A program made the translations under genes and the position numbers. The notes under the pieces were generated by a model that had not been told where the DNA came from, ran no database searches, and saw only the letters and a list, made by a program, of their open reading frames with translations. Of a DNA stretch of 55,320 nt, positions 1 through 15,233 are shown piece after piece. This DNA comes from Massilia cavernae (GTDB taxonomy: Bacteria; Pseudomonadota; Gammaproteobacteria; Burkholderiales; Burkholderiaceae_D), in the NCBI RefSeq assembly GCF_003590855.1, contig NZ_QYUP01000153.1, positions 1 through 55,320 on the forward strand, in the 5' to 3' direction. Positions within the stretch are counted from its first letter, which is position 1. Every line of letters begins with the position of its first letter.

Positions 1-1981
<1,981 letters not shown>

Positions 1982-2095
1982 TATAACCTTAGCAGGTATA
2001 GTCAGCAAGACTTCAACACTGATTTGATATAAAGCTTTCTTCTTCCAGATTCAGAGCGCTGTTGCCCCATTGGGAACAGAGCTCGTACAAGTTAT

Positions 2096-2209
2096 GCCTG
2101 ATGACCATAGCAAGTCGGTCCCACCCCTTCCCATCCCGAACAGGACCGTGAAACGACTTTGCGCCGATGATAGTGCTGCAACCAGTGTGAAAGTAGGTTA
2201 TCGTCAGGC
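2096..2209 (+). rRNA. rrf: 5S rRNA of rrn1
   Basis: A 114-nt 5S rRNA whose ends GCCTGATGAC and GTTATCGTCAGGC pair as helix I. It contains the conserved CCCATCCCGAACAGG loop. The spacer from the 23S gene is identical to that of rrn2 but differs from rrn3. Confidence 0.95.
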
Positions 2210-2224
2210 TAGTTATAAGAAAGA

Positions 2225-2256
2225 AACCCGTTGACTGATGTCAGCGGGTTTTTTTT
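2225..2256 (+). terminator. rho-independent terminator of rrn1
   Basis: AACCCG and CGGGTT arms, an inner TGAC/GTCA stem and a TGAT loop, followed by a run of eight T (2249-2256). CGT and then the group II intron follow directly. The hairpin and T-tract are intact, so the insertion does not destroy termination. Confidence 0.9.
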
Positions 2257-2259
2257 CGT

Positions 2260-2904
2260 GTGCGCCCAGCATGGGCGCACTCTTGGAGGTGCAAGTCCTC
2301 CCGCGAGCTGGCCACAGCGAGCGAAGCGAAGCACAACTGCGGAAGGGCGACCGACTGTGGGGAGGAAGTGTGGAGCGAAACTGCGAGCCGATGAACAAGA
2401 ATCGGATAGAAGGCGCTGCCGAGCGGGGCGAGCGGGCACGAAACCGCAAAGCTCTTGTGGCCAATGCGAAGTGGCGTAGATCCGGCGGTTGTGCAGGGAA
2501 GGAGTGCGTTCTTACCTGGGGAGATCTCGTCTTATGTCTGAAAGGGCGACGGTGAAAGCCGGAACGAGAAGTCAGCAGAGGTCGTAGTAGTCGGAGGCTG
2601 GGCCGGGAAGGCCGAATACCGCCGACGAAGGGCCGAAGGAGCGGGAGGGCGATTCTGCCTGACCATCTGAGATGGATATGCTTCAGATGCCCGGATACGG
2701 GGCTCGTCACGCAACGCGCATCAGGTGAAGCCTGGTGCACGGTGACAGCGAAGAACCAAATCGGCCGGGTCGGGGCCAGATGAACCTAGGCTGCATGTTC
2801 GGGTATAGGCATGCAGACCTCAACCGTTTCAACCGCCCGGTGCGGACCCGCATGCCGGGTGGTGTGGGAGGGGCGCGGTCATTGTGGCCGCCCCCTATCC
2901 CGAT
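2260..2904 (+). mobile_element. ORF-less group II intron, copy 1, behind the rrn1 terminator
   Basis: A 645-nt intron. It starts GTGCG, whose first nine bases fold back on TGGGCGCAC. Domain V is at 2832-2863: a CGC triad whose central G forms a G.U wobble, a 4-nt loop and a TG bulge on the 3' strand. Domain VI follows and leaves A2897 unpaired, 8 nt from the 3' end, as expected for a branch point. The intron ends in AT (GAT). EBS1 is probably ACGAAA at 2438-2443, which pairs with IBS1 TTTCGT at 2254-2259. The ends are confirmed by the empty site in rrn3 (43609/43610). No open frame resembles a reverse transcriptase or maturase. Insertion behind a terminator is the known habit of subgroup IIC, but the length is large for an ORF-less IIC ribozyme, so the subclass is inferred. 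Confidence 0.9.
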
Positions 2905-2991
2905 CTGTACCATTCCCACGAATCATTTTTCCGCCCCGCGCGTTCGGTGTTATTGTTCGCGTGACATGCGTCCAACCCGTTAAACGCCACG

Positions 2992-4428
2992 ATGGAATAC
3001 GAACAGCTCCTGCTTCAGCGACGAAATCATCCGGCCTGGCGCCTGCTTGCGGCCGACAATGCGCCGATGATCGCCAGCTTCCTGCACCGCAGCTTCATCG
3101 TATCGAACGTGCGAACGATCGCGCGCCAGCAGCTGTCGTCCCTGTTGGACGACCATCTCTACCATCTGCACGAAACCGCCGGCGAGATCATCTTTCCCAA
3201 GCCGGCCACCGCCTACCTCGACGACTGGGCTTCGGACGACAAGGGCTGGCTGCGCAAATATTACCCGCCCGGTCAGGACGAAGCGCACTTCGACCTGACT
3301 TCATCGACCGAAATGGCGATCGACTGGCTGAACGGCCTCGGCAAGCGGGCCTTCATCGGCACCGAATCGCGCCTGATGACGGTATTCGACCTGCTCCACC
3401 AGATCGTCGATGGCACTGAACTCAATCCGCGCGTGCGCATCGCTGAACTGCAGCGCCGCAAAGCCGACATCGACGCCGAAATCGCCCAGATCGCCGCCGG
3501 CCGGCTCGACCTGATGGAGCCCACCCAGGTCCGCGAACGTTTCCAGCAAATGTCCTCGACCGCGCGCGAGCTGCTTTCCGATTTCCGTGCCGTCGACCAG
3601 AACTTCCGCAGCCTCGACCGCTCGGTGCGCGAACAGATCGCCACCTGGGACGGCAGCAAGGGACAGCTGCTGGAAGAAATCTTCGGCCGCCGCGACCTGA
3701 TCGCGGATACCGATGAAGGTAAAAGCTTCCGCGCCTTCTGGGACTTGCTGATGTCTCCCTCGCGCCAGGACGAATTGAGCGCCTTGCTGGCGAAAGTGCT
3801 CGCGCTCGAGCCGGTGCGGGCGATGGCGCCCGATGGCCGCATGCAGCGCATCCACTACGACTGGCTCGAAGCCGGTGAAGTAACGCAGCGCACCGTCGCG
3901 CGCCTGTCCGAGCAATTGCGGCGCTACCTCGACGACCAGGCCTGGCTGGAAAACCGCCGCATCATGGAGCTGATGCGCGGGATCGAGCAAAAGGCGCTGG
4001 CACTGCGCGGCGACATCGATGAACGCGCCTTCATGGAAATCGACGATCCGGCGCCGTCGGTCGCGCTGCCGATGGACCGTGTGCTGTACACGCCGCCGTT
4101 CAAGCCGAAGATCACGCAACAGGCAATCGAGGGTGAGAGCGCGCCGATTCCAGCCGATGCGTTGTTCGACCAGGTCTACGTCGACCAGCTCGAACTGATG
4201 TCCAACATCCGGCGGGTACTGCAGAACACCCGCCAGGCCTCGCTCGGAACAGTGGTCGCGGCACACCCGGTCAAGCAGGGACTGGCCGAACTCGCCACCT
4301 ACCTGAAGCTTGCCACCCACGACATGCAGAGCGCCATCGACGACGAGCGCACCGAAACAATCGAATGGACCGACGATGCCGGCAAACTGCGCAAGGCAAC
4401 GCTGCCCCTCATCATTTATACTTTGTAG
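2992..4428 (+). CDS. jetA: Wadjet type I protein JetA (DUF3375), kleisin subunit
   Basis: A 478-aa protein of the DUF3375 family, the usual length for JetA. In type I Wadjet, JetA is the MukF-like kleisin that bridges the JetC heads in a condensin-like complex, which extrudes and cleaves small circular DNA. The N-terminal third (PAWRLLAADNAPMIASFLHR onward) fits the winged-helix part, and the middle is long, charged and helical. The start ATG has no strong Shine-Dalgarno and lies only 87 bp after the group II intron, where I see no convincing promoter. The next gene starts at the base after its TAG stop, so the genes are coupled. Confidence 0.93.
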   Translation: MEYEQLLLQRRNHPAWRLLAADNAPMIASFLHRSFIVSNVRTIARQQLSSLLDDHLYHLHETAGEIIFPKPATAYLDDWASDDKGWLRKYYPPGQDEAHFDLTSSTEMAIDWLNGLGKRAFIGTESRLMTVFDLLHQIVDGTELNPRVRIAELQRRKADIDAEIAQIAAGRLDLMEPTQVRERFQQMSSTARELLSDFRAVDQNFRSLDRSVREQIATWDGSKGQLLEEIFGRRDLIADTDEGKSFRAFWDLLMSPSRQDELSALLAKVLALEPVRAMAPDGRMQRIHYDWLEAGEVTQRTVARLSEQLRRYLDDQAWLENRRIMELMRGIEQKALALRGDIDERAFMEIDDPAPSVALPMDRVLYTPPFKPKITQQAIEGESAPIPADALFDQVYVDQLELMSNIRRVLQNTRQASLGTVVAAHPVKQGLAELATYLKLATHDMQSAIDDERTETIEWTDDAGKLRKATLPLIIYTL

Positions 4429-5028
4429 ATGAACGACTTACGCATGCACGACGATGACCGGCTCGGCCCGTTGCTGGTGGCACTGTTCCAGGGCGTGCTG
4501 TACCGCGACGACGGCCAGCTGTGGCAGCCGCTGCTCGACCTCCAGGCCCGCGTGCGCGACTACGGCGCCACGATCGGGCTCGAACTGATCCTCGACGAAG
4601 CCGAGGGTTACGCCTATCTGCGCCAGCGGCCGGCCACAGCCGGCGAGCCCGAGCTGCCGCGCCTGGTGCAGCGCCGCCAGCTCAGCTACCCCGTCAGCCT
4701 GATCCTCGTCCTGCTGCGCAAGAAGCTGGCCGAGTTCGACGCCACCGGCGGCGATACCCGGCTGGTCGTTGCGCGCGAGCAGATCGCGGACCAGGTCCGT
4801 CTGTTCCTGCCGGACACCGCCAATGAAGCGCGCCTGCTCGACCGCATCGACGCCCACATCAATAAAGTTGTCGAGCTCGGATTCCTGCACCGCTTGCGCG
4901 GGCAAGAGAACCAGTACGAGGTGCGGCGCATCCTGAAGGCGTTCGTCGACGCCCAGTGGCTCAGCGACTTCGACCAGCGCTTGGGCGACTACGCGCGGCA
5001 CGGCGGATCGGAAGGCGAAGCGGCATGA
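4429..5028 (+). CDS. jetB: Wadjet type I protein JetB (DUF4194), KITE subunit
   Basis: A 199-aa protein of the DUF4194 family. JetB is the MukE-like KITE protein that binds the kleisin JetA. A winged-helix-like central part (about residues 70-140, RRQLSYPVSLILVLLRKKL onward) is followed by a C-terminal segment beginning VELGFLHRLRG. The ATG directly abuts the jetA stop, and the TGA overlaps the jetC ATG in an ATGA junction, as expected for a stoichiometric complex translated from one message. Function is assigned from family and gene order. Confidence 0.92.
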   Translation: MNDLRMHDDDRLGPLLVALFQGVLYRDDGQLWQPLLDLQARVRDYGATIGLELILDEAEGYAYLRQRPATAGEPELPRLVQRRQLSYPVSLILVLLRKKLAEFDATGGDTRLVVAREQIADQVRLFLPDTANEARLLDRIDAHINKVVELGFLHRLRGQENQYEVRRILKAFVDAQWLSDFDQRLGDYARHGGSEGEAA

Positions 5029-8000
5029 GCGCACAGCCCTTGCACGACGCCGATACGCCGATGTTCGAGTTCGTCGATGCGGGCGAGCGCGCCGGCTTCC
5101 GGCTGCATCGCTTCGAAGTGTTCAACTGGGGCACTTTCCACGAACGCGTGTGGCGCCTGACTCCGGGCGGCGACAATATCCTGCTGACCGGCGACATTGG
5201 ATCCGGCAAGTCGACGCTGGTCGATGCGGTGACCACCCTGCTGGTCCCCGCCAACAAGATTTCATACAACAAGGCAGCCGGCGCCGATGCGCGCGAACGC
5301 AGCCTGCGAACGTATGTCACCGGGCACTACAAATCCGAGCGCGGCGACAGCGGACTGGCGGCCAAGGCGGTTGCACTGCGCGACCACAACAGCTATTCGG
5401 TCATCCTGGGCGTCTTCCACAACGAAGGTTTCGACCAGACCATTACGCTCGCACAGGTATTCTGGCTGAAGGATGCGCGTGGCCAGCCGGAGCGCTTCTA
5501 TGTCGTCGCTGACCGCGAGCTGTCGATCGCCGAACATTTCAGCGGTTTCGGCACCGACATCGCAACCTTGCGCAAGCGCCTGCGCGCCGTTCCCGGCGTC
5601 GCCCTGCACGATAGCTTCACTTCATACGGCGACGCGTTCCGGCGCCGGTTCGGGATCGCCAATGAACAGGCGATGGACTTGTTCCACCAGACCGTGTCGA
5701 TGAAGTCGGTAGGCAACCTGACCGACTTCGTGCGCGACCACATGCTCGAAGCGTTTCCGGTGGAAGCGCGCATCAGCGCACTGATCGATCACTTCGACGA
5801 CCTGAACCGCGCACATGAAGCGGTGCTCAAGGCCAAGGCGCAAATCAGCCAGCTGGAGCCGATGGTGGCGGACGGCGCGCGCTACCGCGACTTGCTGGGC
5901 CAGGCCGAGCAGTTGCGCGGCTGCCGCGAAGCGTTGCGCCCGTGGTTTGCCAAGCTTAAAGGCGAGCTGCTGGAAAAGCGCGGCGCGCTGCTGCAGGCCG
6001 ACATCGACAAGCTGGATGGACGCCTGTTGCGGCTGCAATCCGACAAGCGTCGCGATGCATTGCGGCGCGACGAGATCACCCAGGCCATCGCCGCCAGCGG
6101 CGGGCACCGGATCGAGCAGATCAAGGCCGAGACCGCGCGCGTGCAGGAAGCGCGCGAGGCGCGCATGCGCCGCGCGGCGCAATACGACGCGCTGGCCGTG
6201 AAGGTCGGTTTGCACCGCGCGGCCGACAGCGAAACCTTCGAGGCCAACCGGCGCGGCATCGACAGCGGCCAGCAGGAGTGCCTGGCGCAGCGCGACGAGT
6301 TCCAGAACCGGCTGACCGAAGCAGGCGTGACGGTGCGCGAACTGGGGCGCCAGCACGGCGAGCTGACGGCCGAACTGGAATCGCTGCGCTCGCGCCGCTC
6401 GAACATCCCGATGCAGATGATGGCCTTGCGCGAGGCTTTATGCGAGGCCGTTGGCGCCGGCGCCGAAGCCTTGCCGTTTATCGGTGAGCTGATCCAGGTA
6501 CGCGAGGAAGAACGCGATTGGGAGGGTGCGGCTGAACGCCTGCTGCACAACTTCGGCCTGTCCCTGCTGGTGCCGGAAGCCTACTATGCGAAGGTCGCCG
6601 CCTGGGCCGACCGCACCCACCTCGGCGCGCGCCTTGTGTATTACCGCGTGCGCAGCGGCGCCGCGGCCGTCCAGCAGTCCTTGCATCCGGATTCGCTGGT
6701 GCGCAAGTTGTCGATCAAGCCCGATTCGCCCTGCTACGCATGGCTCGAAGCCGAGTTGGCGCGGCGCTTCGACTACGCTTGCTGCGACACCATCGACCAG
6801 TTCCGCCGCGAGAAGCGCGCCATCAGCCGCAACGGCCAGGTCAAGGCCGGCGGCGAGCGGCACGAGAAGGATGACCGCCACCGCATCGACGACCGCTCGC
6901 GCTTCGTGCTCGGCTGGTCGAACGAAGCGAAGATCGCGGCGCTGGAAAAGCAGGAGCGCGACGTCACCACCCGCATCCTGGCGCAGAGCGCGCAGATCAA
7001 GCAGTTCAAGAAGAGCATGGATGCGCATGACGAGATCCTGGGGAACTGGCGGCAGCTGGCGACGTTCGACAGCTTCGACGACCTGAACTGGCAGCCGCTG
7101 GCCACCGCCATCGAGCAGCTGGATAAGGAACGCGCCGCGCTGGAATCGTCGTCCGATGTGCTGCGCACCCTGCAGCAGCAACTGGCGGAGCTGGCCGCGG
7201 CGCAGGACGCGAACGAGGCCGATCTGTACGAGGCCAACCGGCAGCACGCGACCGCGGCCGAGAAACTGGAGCAGGCGCGCCAGGCGCTGGCGGCGTGTAC
7301 GGTTTTGTTGGACGCGACGCCGGAGTCCGCGAAGGACACGTATTTCCCGCTGCTGCAGCAAATGCGCGCCGAAGCGCTCGGCGAGCACACGCTGACGGTC
7401 GAATCGGCCGACAACCGCGAGAAGGACATGCGCGACTTCCTGCAGGCGCGCATCGATGCGGAACAGAAGAAGATTGACCGCCTGCGCGATGGACTGATCC
7501 GCGCCATGCAGAACTATGTCGAGGCCTGGCCGCTGGACACGCGCGAAGTGGACGTGAGCGTGGAATCCATCGGCGAATTCCATGGCATGCTGACGGCCTT
7601 GCAGGCCGACGACCTGCCGCGGTTTGCCGGGCGCTTCAAGGAGCTGCTCAACGAGAACACGATCCGGGAGATCGCCGGCTTCCAGTCCCAGCTCAAGCGC
7701 GAACGCGAAGACATTCGCGAGCGGATCGACGTCATCAACAAATCGCTGCAGGCCATCGACTACAACCCGAACCGTTACATCGCGCTGGAAGCCCAGCCAA
7801 GCATCGACGCCGAACTGCGCGACTTCCAGCAAGACCTGCGATCCTGCACCGAAGGCGCGTTGACCGGCTCTGCGGACGAAGAATACTCGGAAGCGAAATT
7901 CCTGCAGGTGAAGCGGATCATCGAACGCTTCCGCGGCCGCGAGGGCAGCGCCGAGATGGACAGGCGCTGGACCCGCAAGGTGACCGACGTACGCAACTGG

Positions 8001-8417
8001 TTTGTGTTTTCCGCATCCGAGCGGTGGCGCGAAGATGACCGCGAGCACGAGCATTACACCGATGCGGGTGGCAAGTCGGGCGGGCAGAAGGAAAAGCTGG
8101 CCTACACGGTGCTGGCCGCCAGCCTGGCGTATCAGTTCGGGCTGGAGTGGGGCGCGACGCGCTCGCGTTCTTTCCGCTTCGTGGTGATCGACGAGGCTTT
8201 CGGGCGCGGCTCCGACGAGTCGGCGCGCTATGGGCTGGAGCTGTTCAAGCGCATGAACCTGCAACTGCTGATCGTGACGCCGCTGCAGAAGATCCACATC
8301 ATCGAGCCCTACGTCGCTGGCTTGGGCTTCGTGCACAGCGAGGAGGGACGCCAGTCCATGCTGCGTTACCTGAGCATCGAGGAATACCGCGCCGAGCGCA
8401 GCGCGCGTGCGGCATGA
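5025..8417 (+). CDS. jetC: Wadjet type I SMC-like ATPase JetC
   Basis: A 1130-aa SMC/MukB-like ATPase and motor of the Wadjet complex. Walker A GDIGSGKST is at residues 56-64, the ABC signature SGGQ at about 1018-1021 and Walker B FVVIDE at about 1052-1057, close to the C-terminus. Two long charged coiled-coil arms lie between, with a compact hinge-like region near residues 470-620. I chose the ATG at 5025 over an in-frame upstream ATG at 4956 because it forms an ATGA overlap with jetB and starts just before the conserved FRLHRFEVFNWGTF segment. It overlaps jetD by ATGA. Confidence 0.94.
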   Translation: MSAQPLHDADTPMFEFVDAGERAGFRLHRFEVFNWGTFHERVWRLTPGGDNILLTGDIGSGKSTLVDAVTTLLVPANKISYNKAAGADARERSLRTYVTGHYKSERGDSGLAAKAVALRDHNSYSVILGVFHNEGFDQTITLAQVFWLKDARGQPERFYVVADRELSIAEHFSGFGTDIATLRKRLRAVPGVALHDSFTSYGDAFRRRFGIANEQAMDLFHQTVSMKSVGNLTDFVRDHMLEAFPVEARISALIDHFDDLNRAHEAVLKAKAQISQLEPMVADGARYRDLLGQAEQLRGCREALRPWFAKLKGELLEKRGALLQADIDKLDGRLLRLQSDKRRDALRRDEITQAIAASGGHRIEQIKAETARVQEAREARMRRAAQYDALAVKVGLHRAADSETFEANRRGIDSGQQECLAQRDEFQNRLTEAGVTVRELGRQHGELTAELESLRSRRSNIPMQMMALREALCEAVGAGAEALPFIGELIQVREEERDWEGAAERLLHNFGLSLLVPEAYYAKVAAWADRTHLGARLVYYRVRSGAAAVQQSLHPDSLVRKLSIKPDSPCYAWLEAELARRFDYACCDTIDQFRREKRAISRNGQVKAGGERHEKDDRHRIDDRSRFVLGWSNEAKIAALEKQERDVTTRILAQSAQIKQFKKSMDAHDEILGNWRQLATFDSFDDLNWQPLATAIEQLDKERAALESSSDVLRTLQQQLAELAAAQDANEADLYEANRQHATAAEKLEQARQALAACTVLLDATPESAKDTYFPLLQQMRAEALGEHTLTVESADNREKDMRDFLQARIDAEQKKIDRLRDGLIRAMQNYVEAWPLDTREVDVSVESIGEFHGMLTALQADDLPRFAGRFKELLNENTIREIAGFQSQLKREREDIRERIDVINKSLQAIDYNPNRYIALEAQPSIDAELRDFQQDLRSCTEGALTGSADEEYSEAKFLQVKRIIERFRGREGSAEMDRRWTRKVTDVRNWFVFSASERWREDDREHEHYTDAGGKSGGQKEKLAYTVLAASLAYQFGLEWGATRSRSFRFVVIDEAFGRGSDESARYGLELFKRMNLQLLIVTPLQKIHIIEPYVAGLGFVHSEEGRQSMLRYLSIEEYRAERSARAA

Positions 8418-9622
8418 ACCGCAAGGCGCCGGTCAAGGCGTGGAGCACGCCGGCCGATATCACGGCCCAGCTTTCCCGCATGTGGGACGATGGCAGGATG
8501 CTCGCTGCGCGTGTAAGCGGAGAAAGCCTGTTTCCGTTGCAGCTGCGCTTGCGCCAGCCCGGCATCGAGGATATCGGTGCGGACTTTGGCGAGGTTCAGC
8601 AGTGGATCCGCGCGCTTGAGGCATCCAGCAGCAGTTCAAAGGGCTGCGGTTATGAGCTTGTGTGGCGCGAGATTAATCACCGCCAGACTGGCCGCCAGCG
8701 CTTACCCGACGCCGCACTGGTGCCGACCGAGGCCGACGCGCTGCGCCTGATCGGGCGGCAGGGCGACATGCGGCGCTTCGAAGAACTGGCTGCACTGACC
8801 CTGGCGCAGTTTCCGCAACTGGCAGGCTGGCTTCGGCGCAGGGGACACGCGCTCCTCGAGCATGCGGCAGCATGGCCGCGGGTGCTGGCGATCCTTGCAT
8901 GGTTTAGCACCCATCACCGCCCGCAGCTTTACCTTCGGCAGCTCGACATCCCCGGCGTGGACAGCAAGTTCATCGAATCGCGGAAGGCCTTGTTGATCGA
9001 GCTGCTCGATGAGGTGCTTCCTCCCGAAGCGTTCGATGCGACGGCGATCGGTGCGCGCCAGTTCGAAATGCGTTACGGCTTACTCGGGAAACCTGCGCTG
9101 GTCAGGTTCCGCATGCTCGACCCGCGGCATTATCTTGCAGGCCTGTCGGACGTGAGCGTCCCGGTGGCGCAGTTCGCCGGCGCGCAGTTCGACGTGAAGC
9201 GTGTCTTCGTCACCGAGAACGAAGTAAATGGCCTGGCATTCCCGGACAAGGAAAGCAGCATGGTGGTTTTCGGCGGCGGCTATGGGATCGACCGGCTCGC
9301 CGGTGTGCCGTGGCTGCGCGAGAAAGACGTGATCTACTGGGGCGACATCGATACCCACGGCTTCGCCATCCTGGATCGCTTCCGCGCCAGTGTCCCGCAC
9401 GTGCGTTCCATCATGATGGACGTGGCCACGCTGGACTCGCACCGGCTGATGTGGGGGCAGGAGGGGGAGGCTACGCGATTCACCGGTGAATTAACCCGAC
9501 TGAGCGAAGCGGAGCGCGAACTCTACGACGAGTTGCGGCATGATGTGCATGGTTCCCGGATCCGCCTGGAGCAGGAGCGGCTTGGGTTTGGCTGGGTAAG
9601 TGACGCTGTGGCAAAGGCCTGA
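8414..9622 (+). CDS. jetD: Wadjet type I nuclease JetD (DUF3322/DUF2220, Toprim)
   Basis: A 402-aa protein with an N-terminal DUF3322 region and a C-terminal DUF2220 Toprim fold, related to the Spo11/TopoVI-A nuclease core. JetD is the subunit that cuts plasmid DNA once JetABC has extruded it. Visible Toprim residues are Glu268 in VTENE and the Asp311-X-Asp313 pair in WGDIDTHG, so the catalytic centre looks intact. The start at 8414 gives an ATGA overlap with jetC; longer in-frame starts lie inside jetC. It is the last gene before the rrn2 promoters and no clear terminator follows. Confidence 0.93.
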   Translation: MNRKAPVKAWSTPADITAQLSRMWDDGRMLAARVSGESLFPLQLRLRQPGIEDIGADFGEVQQWIRALEASSSSSKGCGYELVWREINHRQTGRQRLPDAALVPTEADALRLIGRQGDMRRFEELAALTLAQFPQLAGWLRRRGHALLEHAAAWPRVLAILAWFSTHHRPQLYLRQLDIPGVDSKFIESRKALLIELLDEVLPPEAFDATAIGARQFEMRYGLLGKPALVRFRMLDPRHYLAGLSDVSVPVAQFAGAQFDVKRVFVTENEVNGLAFPDKESSMVVFGGGYGIDRLAGVPWLREKDVIYWGDIDTHGFAILDRFRASVPHVRSIMMDVATLDSHRLMWGQEGEATRFTGELTRLSEAERELYDELRHDVHGSRIRLEQERLGFGWVSDAVAKA

Positions 9623-9656
9623 TTCAGTAATTTTAGCTGGTGAGAACGAAATACCC

Positions 9657-9801
9657 TTGCGGACGGCAAACCCTTTTGCTATAGTTCGCCTCCCCGCAGA
9701 AATGGTTAACGAAATCAAGTAGTTGCCGCAGCGTGGGAGCCGTCTGAAAAAGACGACGCAGTAAAAAAGAGTTTGACGAGCAACGCAAATTACCGCATAA
9801 T
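9657..9801 (+). promoter_or_regulatory. rrn2 tandem promoters P1 and P2
   Basis: P1: TTGCGG (9657-9662), 17-nt spacer, TATAGT (9680-9685). P2: TTGACG (9773-9778), 17-nt spacer, CATAAT (9796-9801). Both hexamer pairs and spacings recur in front of rrn3. A hairpin with GACAAA/TTTGTC and GCTGCT/AGCAGC arms follows in the leader (about 9813-9849). The stretch from jetD to the 16S gene holds only these promoters and the leader signals. Confidence 0.8.
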
Positions 9802-9864
9802 CTCATCTCTCTGCTGCTGACAAACAAAACGATTTGTCGATGAGCAGCAAGCAGTACCGAACAA

Positions 9865-9899
9865 GTTCTTTAAAAATTAACAGTCGATAAGTGTGGGCG
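9865..9899 (+). promoter_or_regulatory. rrn2 leader: boxA and 5' strand of the 16S processing stem
   Basis: GTTCTTTAAAAA (9865-9876) resembles boxA of the rRNA antitermination system. AACAGTCGATAAG with its downstream GGGCG (9879-9899) is complementary to CGTCC and CTTATCGACTGTT at about 11625-11646, behind the 16S gene. That gives the long stem cut by RNase III. Confidence 0.7.
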
Positions 9900-10059
9900 T
9901 TTGATGAAAGTGCCGGCCAAGCGTAAGCGAAGCTGATTACTTAAATTATCAAATGTTCACAAAAAAGAAATACGTTGCTCAGCAATGAGTAACGGTCAGT
10001 ATTTTGAGTGAGCGACCCGTCGAAAGACGGTGACACGAAAGTGTCAACAAACAGAGATT

Positions 10060-11591
<1,532 letters not shown>

Positions 11592-11680
11592 GAGTAGCAC
11601 TGGGCAAATCGCCCGATTCATTGAGCGTCCACTCTTATCGACTGTTGAAATTGAAAGAAACAGTAGCAGTGTCCAAGTCT

Positions 11681-11757
11681 GGGGCTGTAGCTCAGCTGGT
11701 TAGAGCACCGTGTTGATAACGCGGGGGTCGTTGGTTCGAGTCCAACCAGCCCTACCA
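11681..11757 (+). tRNA. ileT: tRNA-Ile (GAT) of rrn2
   Basis: A 77-nt tRNA with acceptor GGGGCTG/CAGCCCT, anticodon loop GTTGATAAC, TTCGAGTC T-loop and encoded CCA. It is identical to the copy in rrn3. Confidence 0.97.
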
Positions 11758-11767
11758 GTATCGAATT

Positions 11768-11843
11768 GGGGGATTAGCTCAGCTGGGAGAGCACCTGCTT
11801 TGCAAGCAGGGGGTCGTCGGTTCGATCCCGTCATCCTCCACCA
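11768..11843 (+). tRNA. alaT: tRNA-Ala (TGC) of rrn2
   Basis: A 76-nt tRNA with acceptor GGGGGAT/ATCCTCC, anticodon loop CTTTGCAAG, TTCGATCC T-loop and encoded CCA. It lies 10 nt after tRNA-Ile. Confidence 0.97.
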
Positions 11844-11911
11844 CTACCTACTAAGAGTGCAAATGTAAGCCCTGCGGTTTAGATTTGATCTTTTAGAGAT
11901 CATTGCTGTTT

Positions 11912-11924
11912 CGTTCTTTAACAA
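11912..11924 (+). promoter_or_regulatory. boxA in the rrn2 16S-23S spacer
   Basis: CGTTCTTTAACAA matches the spacer boxA that reloads the Nus antitermination complex before 23S transcription. It is conserved in rrn3. Confidence 0.7.
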
Positions 11925-12065
11925 TCTGGAAGAAGTAAAGTTTTATTAAGCGTGTGCTGTAAAAGGCGCACACTTAGGGTAGTAGTAAAACTCATCAAAC
12001 ACAGTAATAAATGAAGTCTTGCTTGGAACTGTAACGATCCCTGGCAACCAGGGGCTAACGTTATA

Positions 12066-14955
<2,890 letters not shown>

Positions 14956-15069
14956 TATAACCTTAGCAGGTATAGTCAGCAAGACTTCAACACTGATTTG
15001 ATATAAAGCTTTCTTCTTCCAGATTCAGAGCGCTGTTGCCCCATTGGGAACAGAGCTCGTACAAGTTAT

Positions 15070-15183
15070 GCCTGATGACCATAGCAAGTCGGTCCCACCC
15101 CTTCCCATCCCGAACAGGACCGTGAAACGACTTTGCGCCGATGATAGTGCTGCAACCAGTGTGAAAGTAGGTTATCGTCAGGC
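15070..15183 (+). rRNA. rrf: 5S rRNA of rrn2
   Basis: 114 nt, identical to the rrn1 copy, with pairing ends GCCTGA and TCAGGC. Confidence 0.95.
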
Positions 15184-15198
15184 TAGTTATAAGAAAGA

Positions 15199-15230
15199 AA
15201 CCCGTTGACTGATGTCAGCGGGTTTTTTTT
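15199..15230 (+). terminator. rho-independent terminator of rrn2
   Basis: The same AACCCG/CGGGTT hairpin plus T-run as in rrn1, followed by CGT and intron copy 2. Confidence 0.9.
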
Positions 15231-15233
15231 CGT

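Noticed and set aside
2213-2740. Open frames of 60-175 codons inside the group II intron copies (also near 15187-15714 and 52981-53499).
   Set aside because: They recur in all three copies only because the RNA is the same. None has RT or maturase motifs, and they overlap on both strands in a structured RNA.
2260-2904. The 645-nt repeat as an insertion sequence, MITE, retron or large regulatory RNA.
   Set aside because: No terminal inverted repeats or target duplication. Domain V/VI, the AT 3' end and the empty site fit a group II intron directly.
2905-2991. Promoter for jetABCD in the 87 bp after the intron.
   Set aside because: No hexamer pair with acceptable spacing. Transcription may come from rrn1 read-through or a promoter inside the intron, which I cannot show.
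3301-4320. Long minus-strand frames opposite jetA, jetC, the aldehyde dehydrogenase, the ligases and other genes.
   Set aside because: GC-rich coding DNA commonly leaves antisense frames open. They are rich in Arg/His/Gly/Ala with no domains, and the sense products are clear.
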